Positions 24,801-32,808 of a stretch of 64,000 nt of DNA are shown one piece after another (position 1 is the first letter of the stretch; the number at the start of each line of letters is the position of its first letter). This stretch comes from [Scytonema hofmanni] UTEX 2349. GTDB lineage: Bacteria; Cyanobacteriota; Cyanobacteriia; Cyanobacteriales; Nostocaceae. Under the pieces are notes generated by a model. It did no database searches. It had not been told where the DNA came from and saw only the letters and a program-made list of their open reading frames with translations. The translations under genes and the position numbers were made by a program. The stretch is taken from NCBI RefSeq assembly GCF_000582685.1, contig NZ_KK073768.1, positions 1,485,600 through 1,549,599 of the forward strand. The letters run 5' to 3'.

Positions 24801-25146
24801 ACTACGCATTTATCATCCTCAACAAGAAATCTGCAAAGAGGGAAGACCTGCCCTTGAACTGATAGTTTTAATTGATGGTGAGGCAAAAGTACTTTCCAAC
24901 AATACAGGCAAAGGTATTACTATATCCTCTGGGCAAACTATTGGTGAACTAGAAGTGTTGACCCATAGCCAATATGCAACAACAGTTGTTGCAGGTGAAC
25001 TCAAAATTCGGACTTTAGCTATCAAAGCAAAAGATTTCGAGGCAGTACTTTCACTAGACCCATTACTCACAACCAATGTCTTAAAAATGGTCAGTGTTCG
25101 CCTTCAGCAAAGTTTAGGGCAAATAGCTACCGTTACCCAAATTTAA
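21859..25146 (+). CDS. Membrane 4Fe-4S (NapH/NosR-like) protein with FHA and cyclic-nucleotide-binding domains
   Basis: 1095 residues. The first 430 form about eight membrane helices with a polyferredoxin-like Cys set: C104-P in RRICPLYFF, C199 and C203 in WCQYFCPMAP, and C249, C252, C256 in CVSCQSPCMD. This resembles the membrane electron-transfer modules NapH, NosR and RdxA. A soluble helical part with HEAT-like units follows (about 430-840), then an FHA domain (about 854-935: GRG...VSRQHA...LGSSNG) that reads phosphothreonine, and a cyclic-nucleotide-binding-like domain (about 960-1090: GELEVLT). Without the canonical R-A pair in the phosphate cassette, nucleotide binding is uncertain. It likely moves electrons across the membrane under phospho- or second-messenger control. 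It is followed on the same strand by an FHA-flavin reductase-ferredoxin protein, a plausible electron donor. Confidence 0.85.
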   Translation: MISQVEEKKMHLVRWLLAIGWLTLIFSLLYDPISFSFTDPSNTISPFHLHPEKYLDPSSCVKVQGVCLPEQPYGMGGRIFWAMVLPIGILVLLVFGHEFWRRICPLYFFSQIPRALGIQRKRKVVNPDTGNVRYELAGIEKESWLGRNYLYLQLGLFYLGLNIRILFVNGDRTAMAIFLLFTITSAIGIGFLYKGRSWCQYFCPMAPVQMFYTGPRGLLGTDAHDKPPQSITQSTCRTVDSSGQEKSACVSCQSPCMDIDAERSYWEGITKPDQKILFYSYFGLMFGFYWFYFLYAGNWDYYYSGAWTHEETQLRTLFNPGFYFFNQAIPIPKVITAPLTLAVFAIGSYFISLGLEKAYRAYLHSKNKHLNEEQILHVMFVLSVFVSFNVFFMFGGRPNISLLPGWGILALNGIIVILSSLWLYRSLTRTRERYSRESLASNLRRQLNKLAVDWSKLLEGRSLQDLVPDEVYVLAKVLPDFKRADRVQVYKGVLREALEEGKVNSAESLEVLKDMRKELNVTDEEHYAVLAELGVEDYTLLEPQKQRSRETQLRIEGYRRASESLIQQLLESGTPLLDAIARRQKEIMALRQEYAITTDEHEQVFAEMFNQDGPLLQKAEVLLTQLQNLAVHGQILSNSVPNPHAPVYVLLRQAVQEKKKLITIQLLRILELLGDSPEAFNIGRQIGVLAANVTEEILHDEQSRWQNRLSPRVISSLRQQDQLTQPLATSTQQLGVTNNYSEQQTQSYSFNSAPTNLSVKGTYSTEAINDVLLALLQDVDPLVQAACLYALHQSNPSIAFAEARRLLDAKQNNDWLVQETAQIILGQTHQANGSDTVPTLIAQIRATGRTEKKTFQQSTIQVGRGQENDIVIADKRVSRQHAIFYLDEKGVSVKDLGSSNGLRIGKENIHDQQKQLKSGDFVRFSGGDDLVIHVQWEMRSLQQNTITESVGTLDKLLWLYDSSFFKNIKANALIELARNSELRIYHPQQEICKEGRPALELIVLIDGEAKVLSNNTGKGITISSGQTIGELEVLTHSQYATTVVAGELKIRTLAIKAKDFEAVLSLDPLLTTNVLKMVSVRLQQSLGQIATVTQI

Positions 25147-25189
25147 TTTGATTTGTGGTTGCGCTCAACAACGCAACCACAAATCAAAT
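25146..25189 (+). terminator. Perfect 18-bp stem-loop after the 4Fe-4S gene
   Basis: Arms 25146-25163 and 25172-25189 pair perfectly over 18 bp with an 8-base loop, starting at the last base of the stop codon. There is no T-run, so it may protect the 3' end or weaken read-through rather than be a full intrinsic terminator. Confidence 0.65.
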
Positions 25190-25510
25190 GACGTAGCACT
25201 GCTACGTCTAATCAAGCTACGTCTATTGTAGATACGTTGTGGATTGAACCTCTTTATAACGATGCTTCCAGCGTTTTTATTAGAGTTAATAAGCGCCGAC
25301 ATGAGATTAATTACGAACTAATTTTTTTGAGAAACCCTCAACAAAATCTGATATTATTTATAGTGGTTTTCCGTAATTGACTTTAGTTAGACTGTAGATG
25401 TTTCTTGGCAACCTTAAGGAAATAAATTTCAAAGCTAGTAGAGATTGTAATATCAATTACCGATTGGGGTTATAACACAATTTAACTAACATTCTTGGAG
25501 GAAAATAGGC
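25190..25510. other. Leader region of the FHA-reductase gene
   Basis: 320 bp without a gene. It begins with a GACGTAGCACTGCTACGTC repeat (25190-25208; copy at 11204-11224). A strong GGAGG ribosome-binding site (25497-25501) sits 9 bases before the GTG start of the next gene and decides that start. No promoter could be placed with confidence. Confidence 0.65.
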
Positions 25511-27271
25511 GTGATTAAAATCAAAGTAATAGATCCAAAAAAGCCAGAGCAACTGCAAGAAGTAGATTTAAACTTAAGTACAAAAATCAATCAGGAATGT
25601 TTTATTGGACGCTTGTTGAATTGTGATTTAGTTTTAGACGGCACCGAAGTCAGCCGGATGCATGGAAAAATTTCCTACAAAAATGAAAATTATTATTATG
25701 CTGACCTTGCAAGCAGCTGTGGTTCGCGGTTGAATGGCGAAAACGCCCAAATCAATCATGATTATCTACTCAAGAATGGCGACTCAATTCAAGTCGGTAG
25801 ATATTTCTTGATGATTGTACAAATTAGTTCAGTAGAAAGGAGTTCCAACGATGACACGATAATAGACATACCACAGGTACAAAAAACTAGCTCCCAATCA
25901 GACAATCAAGAAATAGCTAACCGAGTTGTTGCGGAGCAAAAAGTTGATACTAAACCAGTAGAAGCACCTGTACCCGCTCCTGCTGCTGTCTCTCCTCAAG
26001 AATATATGCCAGTGGCGATGATAGAACCCACTGACTTACAACGCTGGACGAAAGGAGATTTAACAGTCCGCTGCATCAGTGTTATCGATGAAACATATGA
26101 TGTGAAGACCTTTCGCTTTGCGTGTGATCCACCAGTGTTGTTCACTTACAAACCAGGTCAGTTTATCACCCTTGATTTAGAAATCAATGGTGAAGAGATA
26201 TCGCGTTCCTATTCCATTTCCTCAACTCCCTCACGTCCCCACACCTTAGAAATCACCGTCAAACGCGTCCCACCTCCTGCTGGTAGTGAACCAACTACAC
26301 CAAAAGGTCTAGTTTCTAACTGGTTGCACGACAACGTTACACCAGGCAGTATCATCAAGATAAATGGACCTTTGGGTAAGTTTACTTGCTTCGCCAATCC
26401 ATCGCAAAAACTTTTGCTAATATCTGCGGGTAGCGGGATCACACCGATGATGTCTATGTCTAGGTGGTTATGTGATACTGGCGCTAATTGCGATATTATC
26501 TTTTTTCACTGCGCTCGCAGCCCCCGTGATATCATTTATCGGCAGGAACTAGAGATGATGTCTGGGCGGTATCCAAATTTTCATTTAGCAGTCTCCACAA
26601 CTCGCAATGAACCGGGTCATAGCTGGTTAAGTTTAACTGGCAGACTTGATGCAGCTATGTTGCAAGTTGTTGCGCCAGATTATCGAACTCGCACTGTTTA
26701 TGTATGTGGACCAGATACCTTCATGGAAGGCACCAAACAAATGCTCGAAAGTATCAGCTTCCCCATGCAAAACTACTATGAAGAAAGCTTTGGACCTCCA
26801 AAGAAAAAAACCAAATCTGTTGAGCCTAAACCAGAAACTGTCGCTAGCAGCACAGCTAAAAACGTCACCCCCGTTGCTGGCTTTATGGATATGATGAGGA
26901 ATTTGTCTACAGAAACTGTTCCAGCATCAAATGGTAGCGATCGCGTTGCCGTAAGCGTATCAGTAGCGGCACCAACTCCCACCTTGCCCAAGTCAACCTC
27001 GTCCAGCAAAACTGTTGTCGTTTTCTCTAAGTCAGGCAAAGAAGTCGATGCTGATGGGGAAGAACCCATCTTGGATTTGGCTGACCAGGCAGGAGTTAAA
27101 ATTCGCAGTAGTTGCCGTGCTGGAGTTTGTGGTAGCTGCAAGAAACGCAAATTAGAAGGAGAAGTCAGGTTAGAAGGTGAACCCGAAGGTTTGGAAGAAA
27201 GCGAAGTTCAAGAAGGCTACATTCTTACTTGCATTTCTTACCCTATTGGCAAAGTTGTAATTGATGCGTAG
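25511..27271 (+). CDS. FHA domain fused to FAD/NAD(P)H reductase and 2Fe-2S ferredoxin
   Basis: 586 residues, GTG start with a GGAGG ribosome-binding site. Residues 1-108 are an FHA domain (G33-R34, S48-R-M-H51, SSCGSRLNG). A linker rich in Pro/Ala leads to a ferredoxin-reductase module (about 183-425): RSYSISSTPS for FAD, LLISAGSGITPMMS and VYVCGPDTFMEG for NAD(P)H. The C-terminus (about 496-586) is a plant-type 2Fe-2S domain with C535, C540, C543 and C574. The order reductase-ferredoxin is that of Hcr- and phthalate-dioxygenase-reductase-like electron donors. The FHA head is the unusual part: it would tether this donor to a Thr-phosphorylated partner. The upstream membrane Fe-S protein and downstream Ser/Thr kinase make such a partnership attractive. 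No signal peptide; cytosolic. Confidence 0.9.
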   Translation: MIKIKVIDPKKPEQLQEVDLNLSTKINQECFIGRLLNCDLVLDGTEVSRMHGKISYKNENYYYADLASSCGSRLNGENAQINHDYLLKNGDSIQVGRYFLMIVQISSVERSSNDDTIIDIPQVQKTSSQSDNQEIANRVVAEQKVDTKPVEAPVPAPAAVSPQEYMPVAMIEPTDLQRWTKGDLTVRCISVIDETYDVKTFRFACDPPVLFTYKPGQFITLDLEINGEEISRSYSISSTPSRPHTLEITVKRVPPPAGSEPTTPKGLVSNWLHDNVTPGSIIKINGPLGKFTCFANPSQKLLLISAGSGITPMMSMSRWLCDTGANCDIIFFHCARSPRDIIYRQELEMMSGRYPNFHLAVSTTRNEPGHSWLSLTGRLDAAMLQVVAPDYRTRTVYVCGPDTFMEGTKQMLESISFPMQNYYEESFGPPKKKTKSVEPKPETVASSTAKNVTPVAGFMDMMRNLSTETVPASNGSDRVAVSVSVAAPTPTLPKSTSSSKTVVVFSKSGKEVDADGEEPILDLADQAGVKIRSSCRAGVCGSCKKRKLEGEVRLEGEPEGLEESEVQEGYILTCISYPIGKVVIDA

Positions 27272-27284
27272 ATTTTTAGGTTGA

Positions 27285-27400
27285 ATTGGGCATGGGGCAA
27301 TGGGAATTGGGCATGGAAAGAATCGTATTTAGTCACGCACTCGCTTTCTTGAACTTTTTTAATTCCCATTACCCAATGCCCAATGCCCAATGCCCAATGA
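27285..27400. repeat. MITE-like element bracketed by heptamers (copy 3)
   Basis: Left end TTGGGCATGGGGCAATGGG, core GGCATGGAAAGAATCGTATT then TCACGCACTCGCTTTCTTGAA, right end ACCCAATGCCCAATGCCC. It is the same element as 1991-2117 in opposite orientation. It separates the reductase and sodC-like genes. Confidence 0.8.
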
Positions 27401-27416
27401 CCTTTCATAACAATCC

Positions 27417-27986
27417 ATGAAATTCATCTACCACCTAGCTTTGATATTGGTACTATTAATATCAGCTTGTAGTTCGTCTGGAGAAAATGTCAGTAAAAAC
27501 GTACAAGCAAAAGCTGCGATCGCTGGTCCTGGTATCACAGGAACCTTTGAAGCAATGCAGACGGCAAATGGTTTGGTCTGGATTGCTGTTGAACTTCAAG
27601 GCGATCCTAAAGTTATAACCCCTGGACTTCATGGCATTCACATACACGAAAAAGGTGTCTGTGAAGCTCAACTAGAAAAACCTTTTAGCTCTGCTGGCGG
27701 ACATTTTGATCCAGGTCCATTCGGTTCATCAACTCCTGTAGAAAAAAATCATCCTTATCATTTGGGAGATTTACAAAATATCCAAATTAGTGTTGTCGGT
27801 AAAGGGAGAATGGAAACTTTTTCTAACAGTTTCACTCTCTCTGAGAGTCCCACAAGCTTATTTGATAGTGATGGAAGTGCGGTAATTATACATAAGTTGG
27901 TCGATCAAAAGAAAGCTGGGGGTACGGCAGATGAAGCCGGCGGTGGTCGGCAAGCCTGCGGTGTAATTCAATTTGTCAAATCTTAG
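27417..27986 (+). CDS. sodC: Cu/Zn superoxide dismutase-like lipoprotein
   Basis: 189 residues with a lipoprotein signal (LLISAC, Cys18), so anchored in the periplasm or thylakoid lumen. SodC landmarks are present: H75 and H77 in GIHIHEKG, bridging-type H96 in AGGHFDP, H112, H115 and D118 in HPYHLGDL, H159 in SAVIIH, a Cys82/Cys181 pair for the disulfide and R178 in GGGRQACG. Metal ligands appear complete, so dismutation of superoxide is likely. Its place between redox proteins and a kinase, on the same strand, fits a role in disarming superoxide produced by the neighbouring electron-transfer proteins. The reading frame starts right after a repeat element; ribosome-binding site not obvious. 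Confidence 0.88.
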   Translation: MKFIYHLALILVLLISACSSSGENVSKNVQAKAAIAGPGITGTFEAMQTANGLVWIAVELQGDPKVITPGLHGIHIHEKGVCEAQLEKPFSSAGGHFDPGPFGSSTPVEKNHPYHLGDLQNIQISVVGKGRMETFSNSFTLSESPTSLFDSDGSAVIIHKLVDQKKAGGTADEAGGGRQACGVIQFVKS

Positions 27987-28013
27987 AAAAAACTCTTTTA
28001 CAAGCAAGGATTT

Positions 28014-28229
28014 ATGAACTGCTATAAATTTTTGGTGGGAGCAATTGTCGTAATTGTCTCTGGTATTTTTCTTGTGATCAATAGCGATAAATCTCGGTCA
28101 GAAATTCGACCTGATGGAAATGTTGCGATTAAGGTCAGTGGCGGTTTATTGTTGATGTTTGGCATCCTGCTTTTTATTGGCAGTTTTATCGGTATGTCAT
28201 CTGGTTGTCAACCACAAAGCATACCGTAA
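28014..28229 (+). CDS. Small two-helix membrane protein
   Basis: 71 residues with two hydrophobic segments (about 6-24 FLVGAIVVIVSGIFLVI and 43-63 GLLLMFGILLFIGSFIG) separated by a charged loop; N- and C-termini are short. An AAGGATTT stretch before the ATG serves as ribosome-binding site. It follows sodC by 27 bp, so both are likely co-transcribed. I do not recognise a family. Confidence 0.65.
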   Translation: MNCYKFLVGAIVVIVSGIFLVINSDKSRSEIRPDGNVAIKVSGGLLLMFGILLFIGSFIGMSSGCQPQSIP

Positions 28230-28630
28230 TAGGAGAACTTTTGTTGTAACGACTACCTCAGCTATACAACAATATCGTTCAGTTAAACCCAAAATATGAC
28301 CGTAGAGACGTGACGGCAGGAGCAGATAGCGCTCATGACCTCAACGCCAGATGCCTCAAATTTCGCGTCTCTACAGGTCTAATATTATGTCCTGATAATT
28401 AACATTAATACAAATATCGCAACCGTTATATAAAATCTACTCAAACCTAATCAACACCTATTCGTCGCTATTCAATTGGGTTTGAGTTTCGTTTACTTCC
28501 TTGCTTCGGTATTGGTCTATACAACGGAAGCTAATGATTGGGCGGGCTATGATTATAGGCTCCTCAGAAGGTATTATATTTAAAAAATAGAACCAAATCA
28601 GAAATTTATATTTTTAATTTTTAATTTCTT
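28230..28630. other. Intergenic region with GTAGAGACG-bordered repeat
   Basis: About 400 bp. The only clear feature is the repeat at 28302-28374, homologous to 11250-11322. The stretch 28500-28600 has words resembling the CTATACAA...GGCTA repeats elsewhere. No gene seen. Confidence 0.65.
28302..28374. repeat. GTAGAGACG-bordered repeat, second copy
   Basis: Borders GTAGAGACG and CGCGTCTCTAC with an internal GCAGATAGCGCTCATGACCTC; see the homologous copy at 11250-11322. Confidence 0.85.
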
Positions 28631-30772
28631 ATGGTTATCAACTTCAAAAATGTGCTGAAACAGCCCGTAGTTGTGATTAGCTTAATTACAGGTGTATTGC
28701 TAGTTGGAGCTCAACGGCTGGAAGTATTAGAGGATGTATTAGAGTCGGCAGAACTGAAAGCTTTTGACCTGATGATGCAAAGACGTGCTCCTCTAAGTCC
28801 AGACCCCCGTTTGTTGATTGTGGAATTTAGCGCAGATGATATTAAAAAATTAAACCAGGGATCGCTGACTGGGGAAACTTTAGACACAGTATTGACTAAA
28901 CTAGAGCGCTATCAACCAAAAGTCATCGGTTTAGATTTCTTTCGCGATCGCCCAGTTGAACCTGGTCATGAGAAACTTTTAACACACATAAAAAATAGTT
29001 CACGCATTGTGACTATCTGTACAGTGGGTGCAAATAATGTTGAATCTGTAGCACCACCGATGGGTGTAGAAGCCCAAAACGCAGGATTCGCTGATATCCC
29101 GGAAGATGGAGATACGTTAATTCGGCGAAATTTACTAGTGGTTACACCCTATGCCAAATCAAATTGTAAAACTCCAGCTTCTTTTGGGTTTCAATTGGCG
29201 CTTCAGTACTTAAATATTCAACCAAAATTCACTTCTGGGGGAATGCAAATAGGGAAAACTTTGTTTAAGCGCTTAGAAGCTGACTCAGGTGGTTATCAAG
29301 ACATTGATGCTAGTGGCTTTCAAATACTGTTAAACTACCGATCGCAGAATAATGTCGCTCAACATGTCAGTATATCAGATGTGCTAGGCGATCGCATCCA
29401 GCCGACTTCGGTCAGAAATCGTATTATCTTAATTGGCTCCACTGCACCAAGTTCCCAAGATATTCGTAATACACCTTATAGTAATGGCAAGCGGGACGAT
29501 TCTGGCAAAATGCCTGGAGTGACAATTCATGCACATATGGTCAGCCAGATTCTCGATGCAGCTTCAGGAGTGCGACCTCTATTTTGGTTTTTACCTCAAT
29601 GGGGAGAAATTCTCTGGATCTGGGGATGGACTTTCGCTGGTGGTGTACTCGGATGGCGTATTCAGCATCCACTCCGCTTAGGACTCTTGTGCGCCGGTGG
29701 TTTAGTACTACTATTGTTTAGCGGGTTTGTTATTTTTAGTTATGCCGGGTGGGTACCTTTAGCATCCCCAGCGTTAGGCTTTATTATAGCAACAGTGGGG
29801 GTTCTCGGTTATACCTCATTTCAAAACAAGCAAGATAAAGAAAAAATAGCACTTCAGATTAAAGACCAAAATGAAAACATCTCGTTATTGCAAGCACTTT
29901 TAAGGGAAGGAGGAAATTCCAGAACGCACATAAGGACGGGACTTCATGATAGCTCACAAGTACAAAGACTATTAAACAAGCGTTATCAAGTCACTGAGTT
30001 ACTTGGTTCTGGGGGATTTAGTTATACTTATTTAGCTGAAGATACTCATCGACCGGGCAAGCCTATGTGTGTAGTTAAGCATTTGCAACCTGCTCGCACC
30101 GATGAAGTATTTTTAGAGCTTTCCAGACGTCTATTTAAAACTGAAGCTGAAATTTTAGATATTTTGGGTCATCACGATCAGATTCCCCAGCTAATGGCTT
30201 ATTTTGAAGAGTCTCAGGAATTCTATTTAGTACAAGAGTATATTCCAGGACAAACTCTCCAAGAAGAATGGACTCCTCAAAAGTTGATTCCAGAAGCTGA
30301 AGTTGTCAATTCCATTAAAGACGTTTTGTGGGTACTGAAGTTTGTTCATAGTCGTGGTGTCATCCATCGAGACATCAAACCTAGTAACTTAATTAGACGC
30401 AAACAAGATCGACGAATAATTTTAATTGACTTTGGTGCAGTTAAACAAATTCAGCCTCAGATGCTAGTAGAAAACCCCACAATCGCAGTGGGTACTGCGG
30501 GTTATGCACCACCTGAGCAGTTTATGGGACATCCCAGATTAAACAGCGATATCTATGCTCTGGGAATGATTGCTATTCAAGCTTTAACTGGAATACCTGC
30601 TAAAAACCTTGAACGAGAATCGACAACAGAACTTGCTTGGAGACATCTTGCAGAACAGACTTCTCAAGAATTGGCTGATATCTTAGACCAAATGGTGGCT
30701 TTTGACTTTCAAAAGCGATATCAGTCGGTTGAGGAAGTTTTGTACAGTTTAGATAATATCAGGTTCGCATGA
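28631..30772 (+). CDS. CHASE2 receptor Ser/Thr protein kinase
   Basis: 713 residues. One N-terminal membrane helix (about 12-28), an extracytoplasmic CHASE2 sensor domain (about 35-310), three closely spaced membrane helices (about 320-395), a short coiled linker and a cytosolic eukaryotic-type kinase domain (451-713). The kinase is intact: glycine loop LGSGGFSYTY, K483, catalytic D581-K583-N586 in HRDIKPSN, D600-F-G, and APE-like APPEQ. It should phosphorylate Ser/Thr of target proteins in response to an external cue. Two FHA-domain proteins, which bind phosphothreonine, are encoded upstream on the same strand and are the obvious candidate targets or readers. The start ATG follows an AT-rich leader; the gap to the previous gene is 400 bp, so it may have its own promoter. 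Confidence 0.93.
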   Translation: MVINFKNVLKQPVVVISLITGVLLVGAQRLEVLEDVLESAELKAFDLMMQRRAPLSPDPRLLIVEFSADDIKKLNQGSLTGETLDTVLTKLERYQPKVIGLDFFRDRPVEPGHEKLLTHIKNSSRIVTICTVGANNVESVAPPMGVEAQNAGFADIPEDGDTLIRRNLLVVTPYAKSNCKTPASFGFQLALQYLNIQPKFTSGGMQIGKTLFKRLEADSGGYQDIDASGFQILLNYRSQNNVAQHVSISDVLGDRIQPTSVRNRIILIGSTAPSSQDIRNTPYSNGKRDDSGKMPGVTIHAHMVSQILDAASGVRPLFWFLPQWGEILWIWGWTFAGGVLGWRIQHPLRLGLLCAGGLVLLLFSGFVIFSYAGWVPLASPALGFIIATVGVLGYTSFQNKQDKEKIALQIKDQNENISLLQALLREGGNSRTHIRTGLHDSSQVQRLLNKRYQVTELLGSGGFSYTYLAEDTHRPGKPMCVVKHLQPARTDEVFLELSRRLFKTEAEILDILGHHDQIPQLMAYFEESQEFYLVQEYIPGQTLQEEWTPQKLIPEAEVVNSIKDVLWVLKFVHSRGVIHRDIKPSNLIRRKQDRRIILIDFGAVKQIQPQMLVENPTIAVGTAGYAPPEQFMGHPRLNSDIYALGMIAIQALTGIPAKNLERESTTELAWRHLAEQTSQELADILDQMVAFDFQKRYQSVEEVLYSLDNIRFA

Positions 30773-30823
30773 TTAATTATAAATCAAGTTCGGATAATTA
30801 GTTATAATTCCCGCAGTTATTGC

Positions 30824-30889
30824 ACCCCACCCCCAACCCCTCCCCGTTCACGGGGAGGGGAGCAAAAGCGTAGCTTTGGCGGGGTGGGG
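30824..30889. repeat. GC-rich hairpin repeat, second full copy
   Basis: Same unit as 160-224, with TTCA in place of AA in the inner loop and matching outer arms CCCCACCCC / GGGGTGGGG. It lies in the 530-bp gap (30773-31302) between convergent genes. Confidence 0.85.
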
Positions 30890-31031
30890 TTCTTCGGTTT
30901 TAATATAATATCCTCTTAACCTCCTCAACACGATAAATGGGTTCCCAAACACAACAATTTAGCTTTGTCAACCCAGCGTCACGCACCGCAAATCTTTGCT
31001 GGATGAAGTTTTTCCGACTTGTGTGTACACC

Positions 31032-31245
31032 CTAGTAGTCTATGTCATTAATTCTGATGGGTAATCAAATTTCCAAAGCCTTAAAAATCAATTATTTTGC
31101 TAAGTTGAAACCCCTCAAAACTTATGACATGGACTACTAGTAGTCTATGTCATTAATTCTGATGGGTAATCAAATTTCCAAAGCCTTAAAAATCAATTAT
31201 TTTGCTAAGTTGAAACCCCTCAAAACTTATGACATGGACTACTAG
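31032..31245. repeat. Two tandem 109-bp MITE-like copies sharing CTAG
   Basis: Copies 31032-31140 and 31137-31245 are identical by eye, with period 105 bp and a shared CTAG junction. Each has terminal inverted repeats TAGTCTATGTCAT / ATGACATGGACTA (one mismatch). The structure suits a small non-autonomous transposon that duplicates CTAG or TA. No coding capacity. Confidence 0.9.
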
Positions 31246-31302
31246 CCTTCTTAAGGAGAGGGGATGGGGGTGAGGTAGTTTTTTATAAGTGAAATGCGTG
31301 TA

Positions 31303-32559
31303 TTAAGTTTGGACATGAACTGGAAAAACACCCAAAGCAATCAACCGCGCCGGCAAGTCGCGTAAAATGGGTAGACGCAAGAAACCCGGAGGCTGGACAA
31401 TTTGATCTGAGTTGAGAACACGGGTAAAAATTAGTTTCTGAATTAAAGCTTGAAATGTCTGAATGATGCGTGTAGGTAACTCGCGTTTGCGTTGTACTTT
31501 CGCTAAATCGCCTTCATTTACACGCCCAGCTTTCAATGGTTTAGCCAGTATATTTGCGGTGACTACAGCATCTTGAATCGCGTAATTAATACCAACGCCG
31601 CCAACTGGGGACATTATATGAGCCGCATCACCAATAAGCAGCAGTCCGGGATGATACCAGCGCTTAACTCGGCTGGATTCTACAGAGAGAAAAGCCACTT
31701 GTGACCAATCCTGTAAATTTTCGATGCGATCGCTTAACTCTGGTGCGACATCAACGATAGACTTTCTTAATGCTGACAAACCAGCAGATCGTACTTCTTG
31801 ATAGCCGCCTTTGGGAATGACGAAGCCAACTTGCCAGGAATCAGACCTGTCAAGCATGATGAGAATATGACCTTGACCAATACGCCCTACTCCACCTTCA
31901 GCATCTTCTAGTTTTTTAGGTAAACGAAACCACATGACATCCATTGGAGGTGAGGTTTGAATTGATTCAAAGTTACCTAGTTGTCGCAATCGCGAATGAC
32001 GCCCGTCTGCACCGACTGTAAGTACTGCCCGGACTTCGTGCCAGCCACCTTGTCCCCGATAACGAACACCTTGAGTTACGCCATTTTCTTCAATTAATTC
32101 CTGTACATTCGCACCCATGACTAAGTGAAAATTCGGATATTTTTGCGCTTCCGTGATGATGAACTCCAGGAACTTAACCTGGGGAAGCATCGTAATATAT
32201 GGGTAGCGGGTTTTGAGATGACTAAAGTCAGCCAAGGTGACGGTATCATTATTGTTTTGAATCATAATTTGGCGCATCTTGCCGTGGGGCAATTGCAACA
32301 AGCGATCGCTTAAACCTAATTCCTCCATAATCTGCATCACAGACGGATGAATTGTGTCTCCCCGAAAGTCGCGATCGAAATCTTTATGTGTTTCCAGCAG
32401 CATCACCGGGATACCTTGACGCGCTAACAACAAAGCCAGCACCGCACCTGCAGGACCACCACCGACAATGCAACAAGATGTAGTTTGTACGTCTAAAATG
32501 TCATGATCCGGGTTAACGGTTGGCTCTTGAACCGGATTCGAGGGTATATTAGCAGTCAT
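31303..32559 (-). CDS. FAD-dependent aromatic-ring-hydroxylase-type monooxygenase
   Basis: About 418 residues. Class A flavoprotein landmarks: Rossmann GGGPAGAVLALLLA near the N-terminus, the GADGRHSRLR (DG) motif in the middle and LLIGDAAHIMSPVGGVGIN (GD motif) near residue 300. Such enzymes hydroxylate or epoxidise organic substrates with NAD(P)H and O2 (UbiH, PobA-like); the substrate is not deducible. The start is decided by AGGAGG 7 bases before the ATG at 32559; the GTG at 32565 would leave only one base of spacing. The gene stands alone between repeats and an IS remnant and could be part of the accessory DNA. Confidence 0.88.
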   Translation of the reverse strand: MTANIPSNPVQEPTVNPDHDILDVQTTSCCIVGGGPAGAVLALLLARQGIPVMLLETHKDFDRDFRGDTIHPSVMQIMEELGLSDRLLQLPHGKMRQIMIQNNNDTVTLADFSHLKTRYPYITMLPQVKFLEFIITEAQKYPNFHLVMGANVQELIEENGVTQGVRYRGQGGWHEVRAVLTVGADGRHSRLRQLGNFESIQTSPPMDVMWFRLPKKLEDAEGGVGRIGQGHILIMLDRSDSWQVGFVIPKGGYQEVRSAGLSALRKSIVDVAPELSDRIENLQDWSQVAFLSVESSRVKRWYHPGLLLIGDAAHIMSPVGGVGINYAIQDAVVTANILAKPLKAGRVNEGDLAKVQRKRELPTRIIQTFQALIQKLIFTRVLNSDQIVQPPGFLRLPILRDLPARLIALGVFPVHVQT

Positions 32560-32720
32560 AAACACACCTCCTAAAAGCCTTTAAATTAAAAATAGTTCGC
32601 TTTTTGTGGTTAAAGTTGTTTTTTTAACTTTTCGTATTCAGATTAATATCATGTTCGGTAAATTAGTTAGTATGGGTAACTGGTGCGCTGAGTTTCAACG
32701 CTACAAACTTACGATAGTGA

Positions 32721-32808
32721 AGCGTAAAGCCCCCGAAGAACAGGTACGTAGTACCGTATTCTGTGCTTTAGACGGGGGATATAAGCGAATGGCTGAATTT
32801 ATTCAGCC
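32721..32808. repeat. Structured inverted-repeat DNA, possible IS200/IS605-type end
   Basis: AAAGCCCCCG and CGGGGGATAT arms (32726-32735, 32773-32782) enclose an inner GGTAC-GTA-GTACC hairpin (32743-32755). A perfect GGCTGAAT-TT-ATTCAGCC hairpin follows at 32791-32808 and overlaps the stop of the small RHH gene. The flank resembles hairpin ends of IS200/IS605-type elements; this reading is tentative. Confidence 0.45.
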
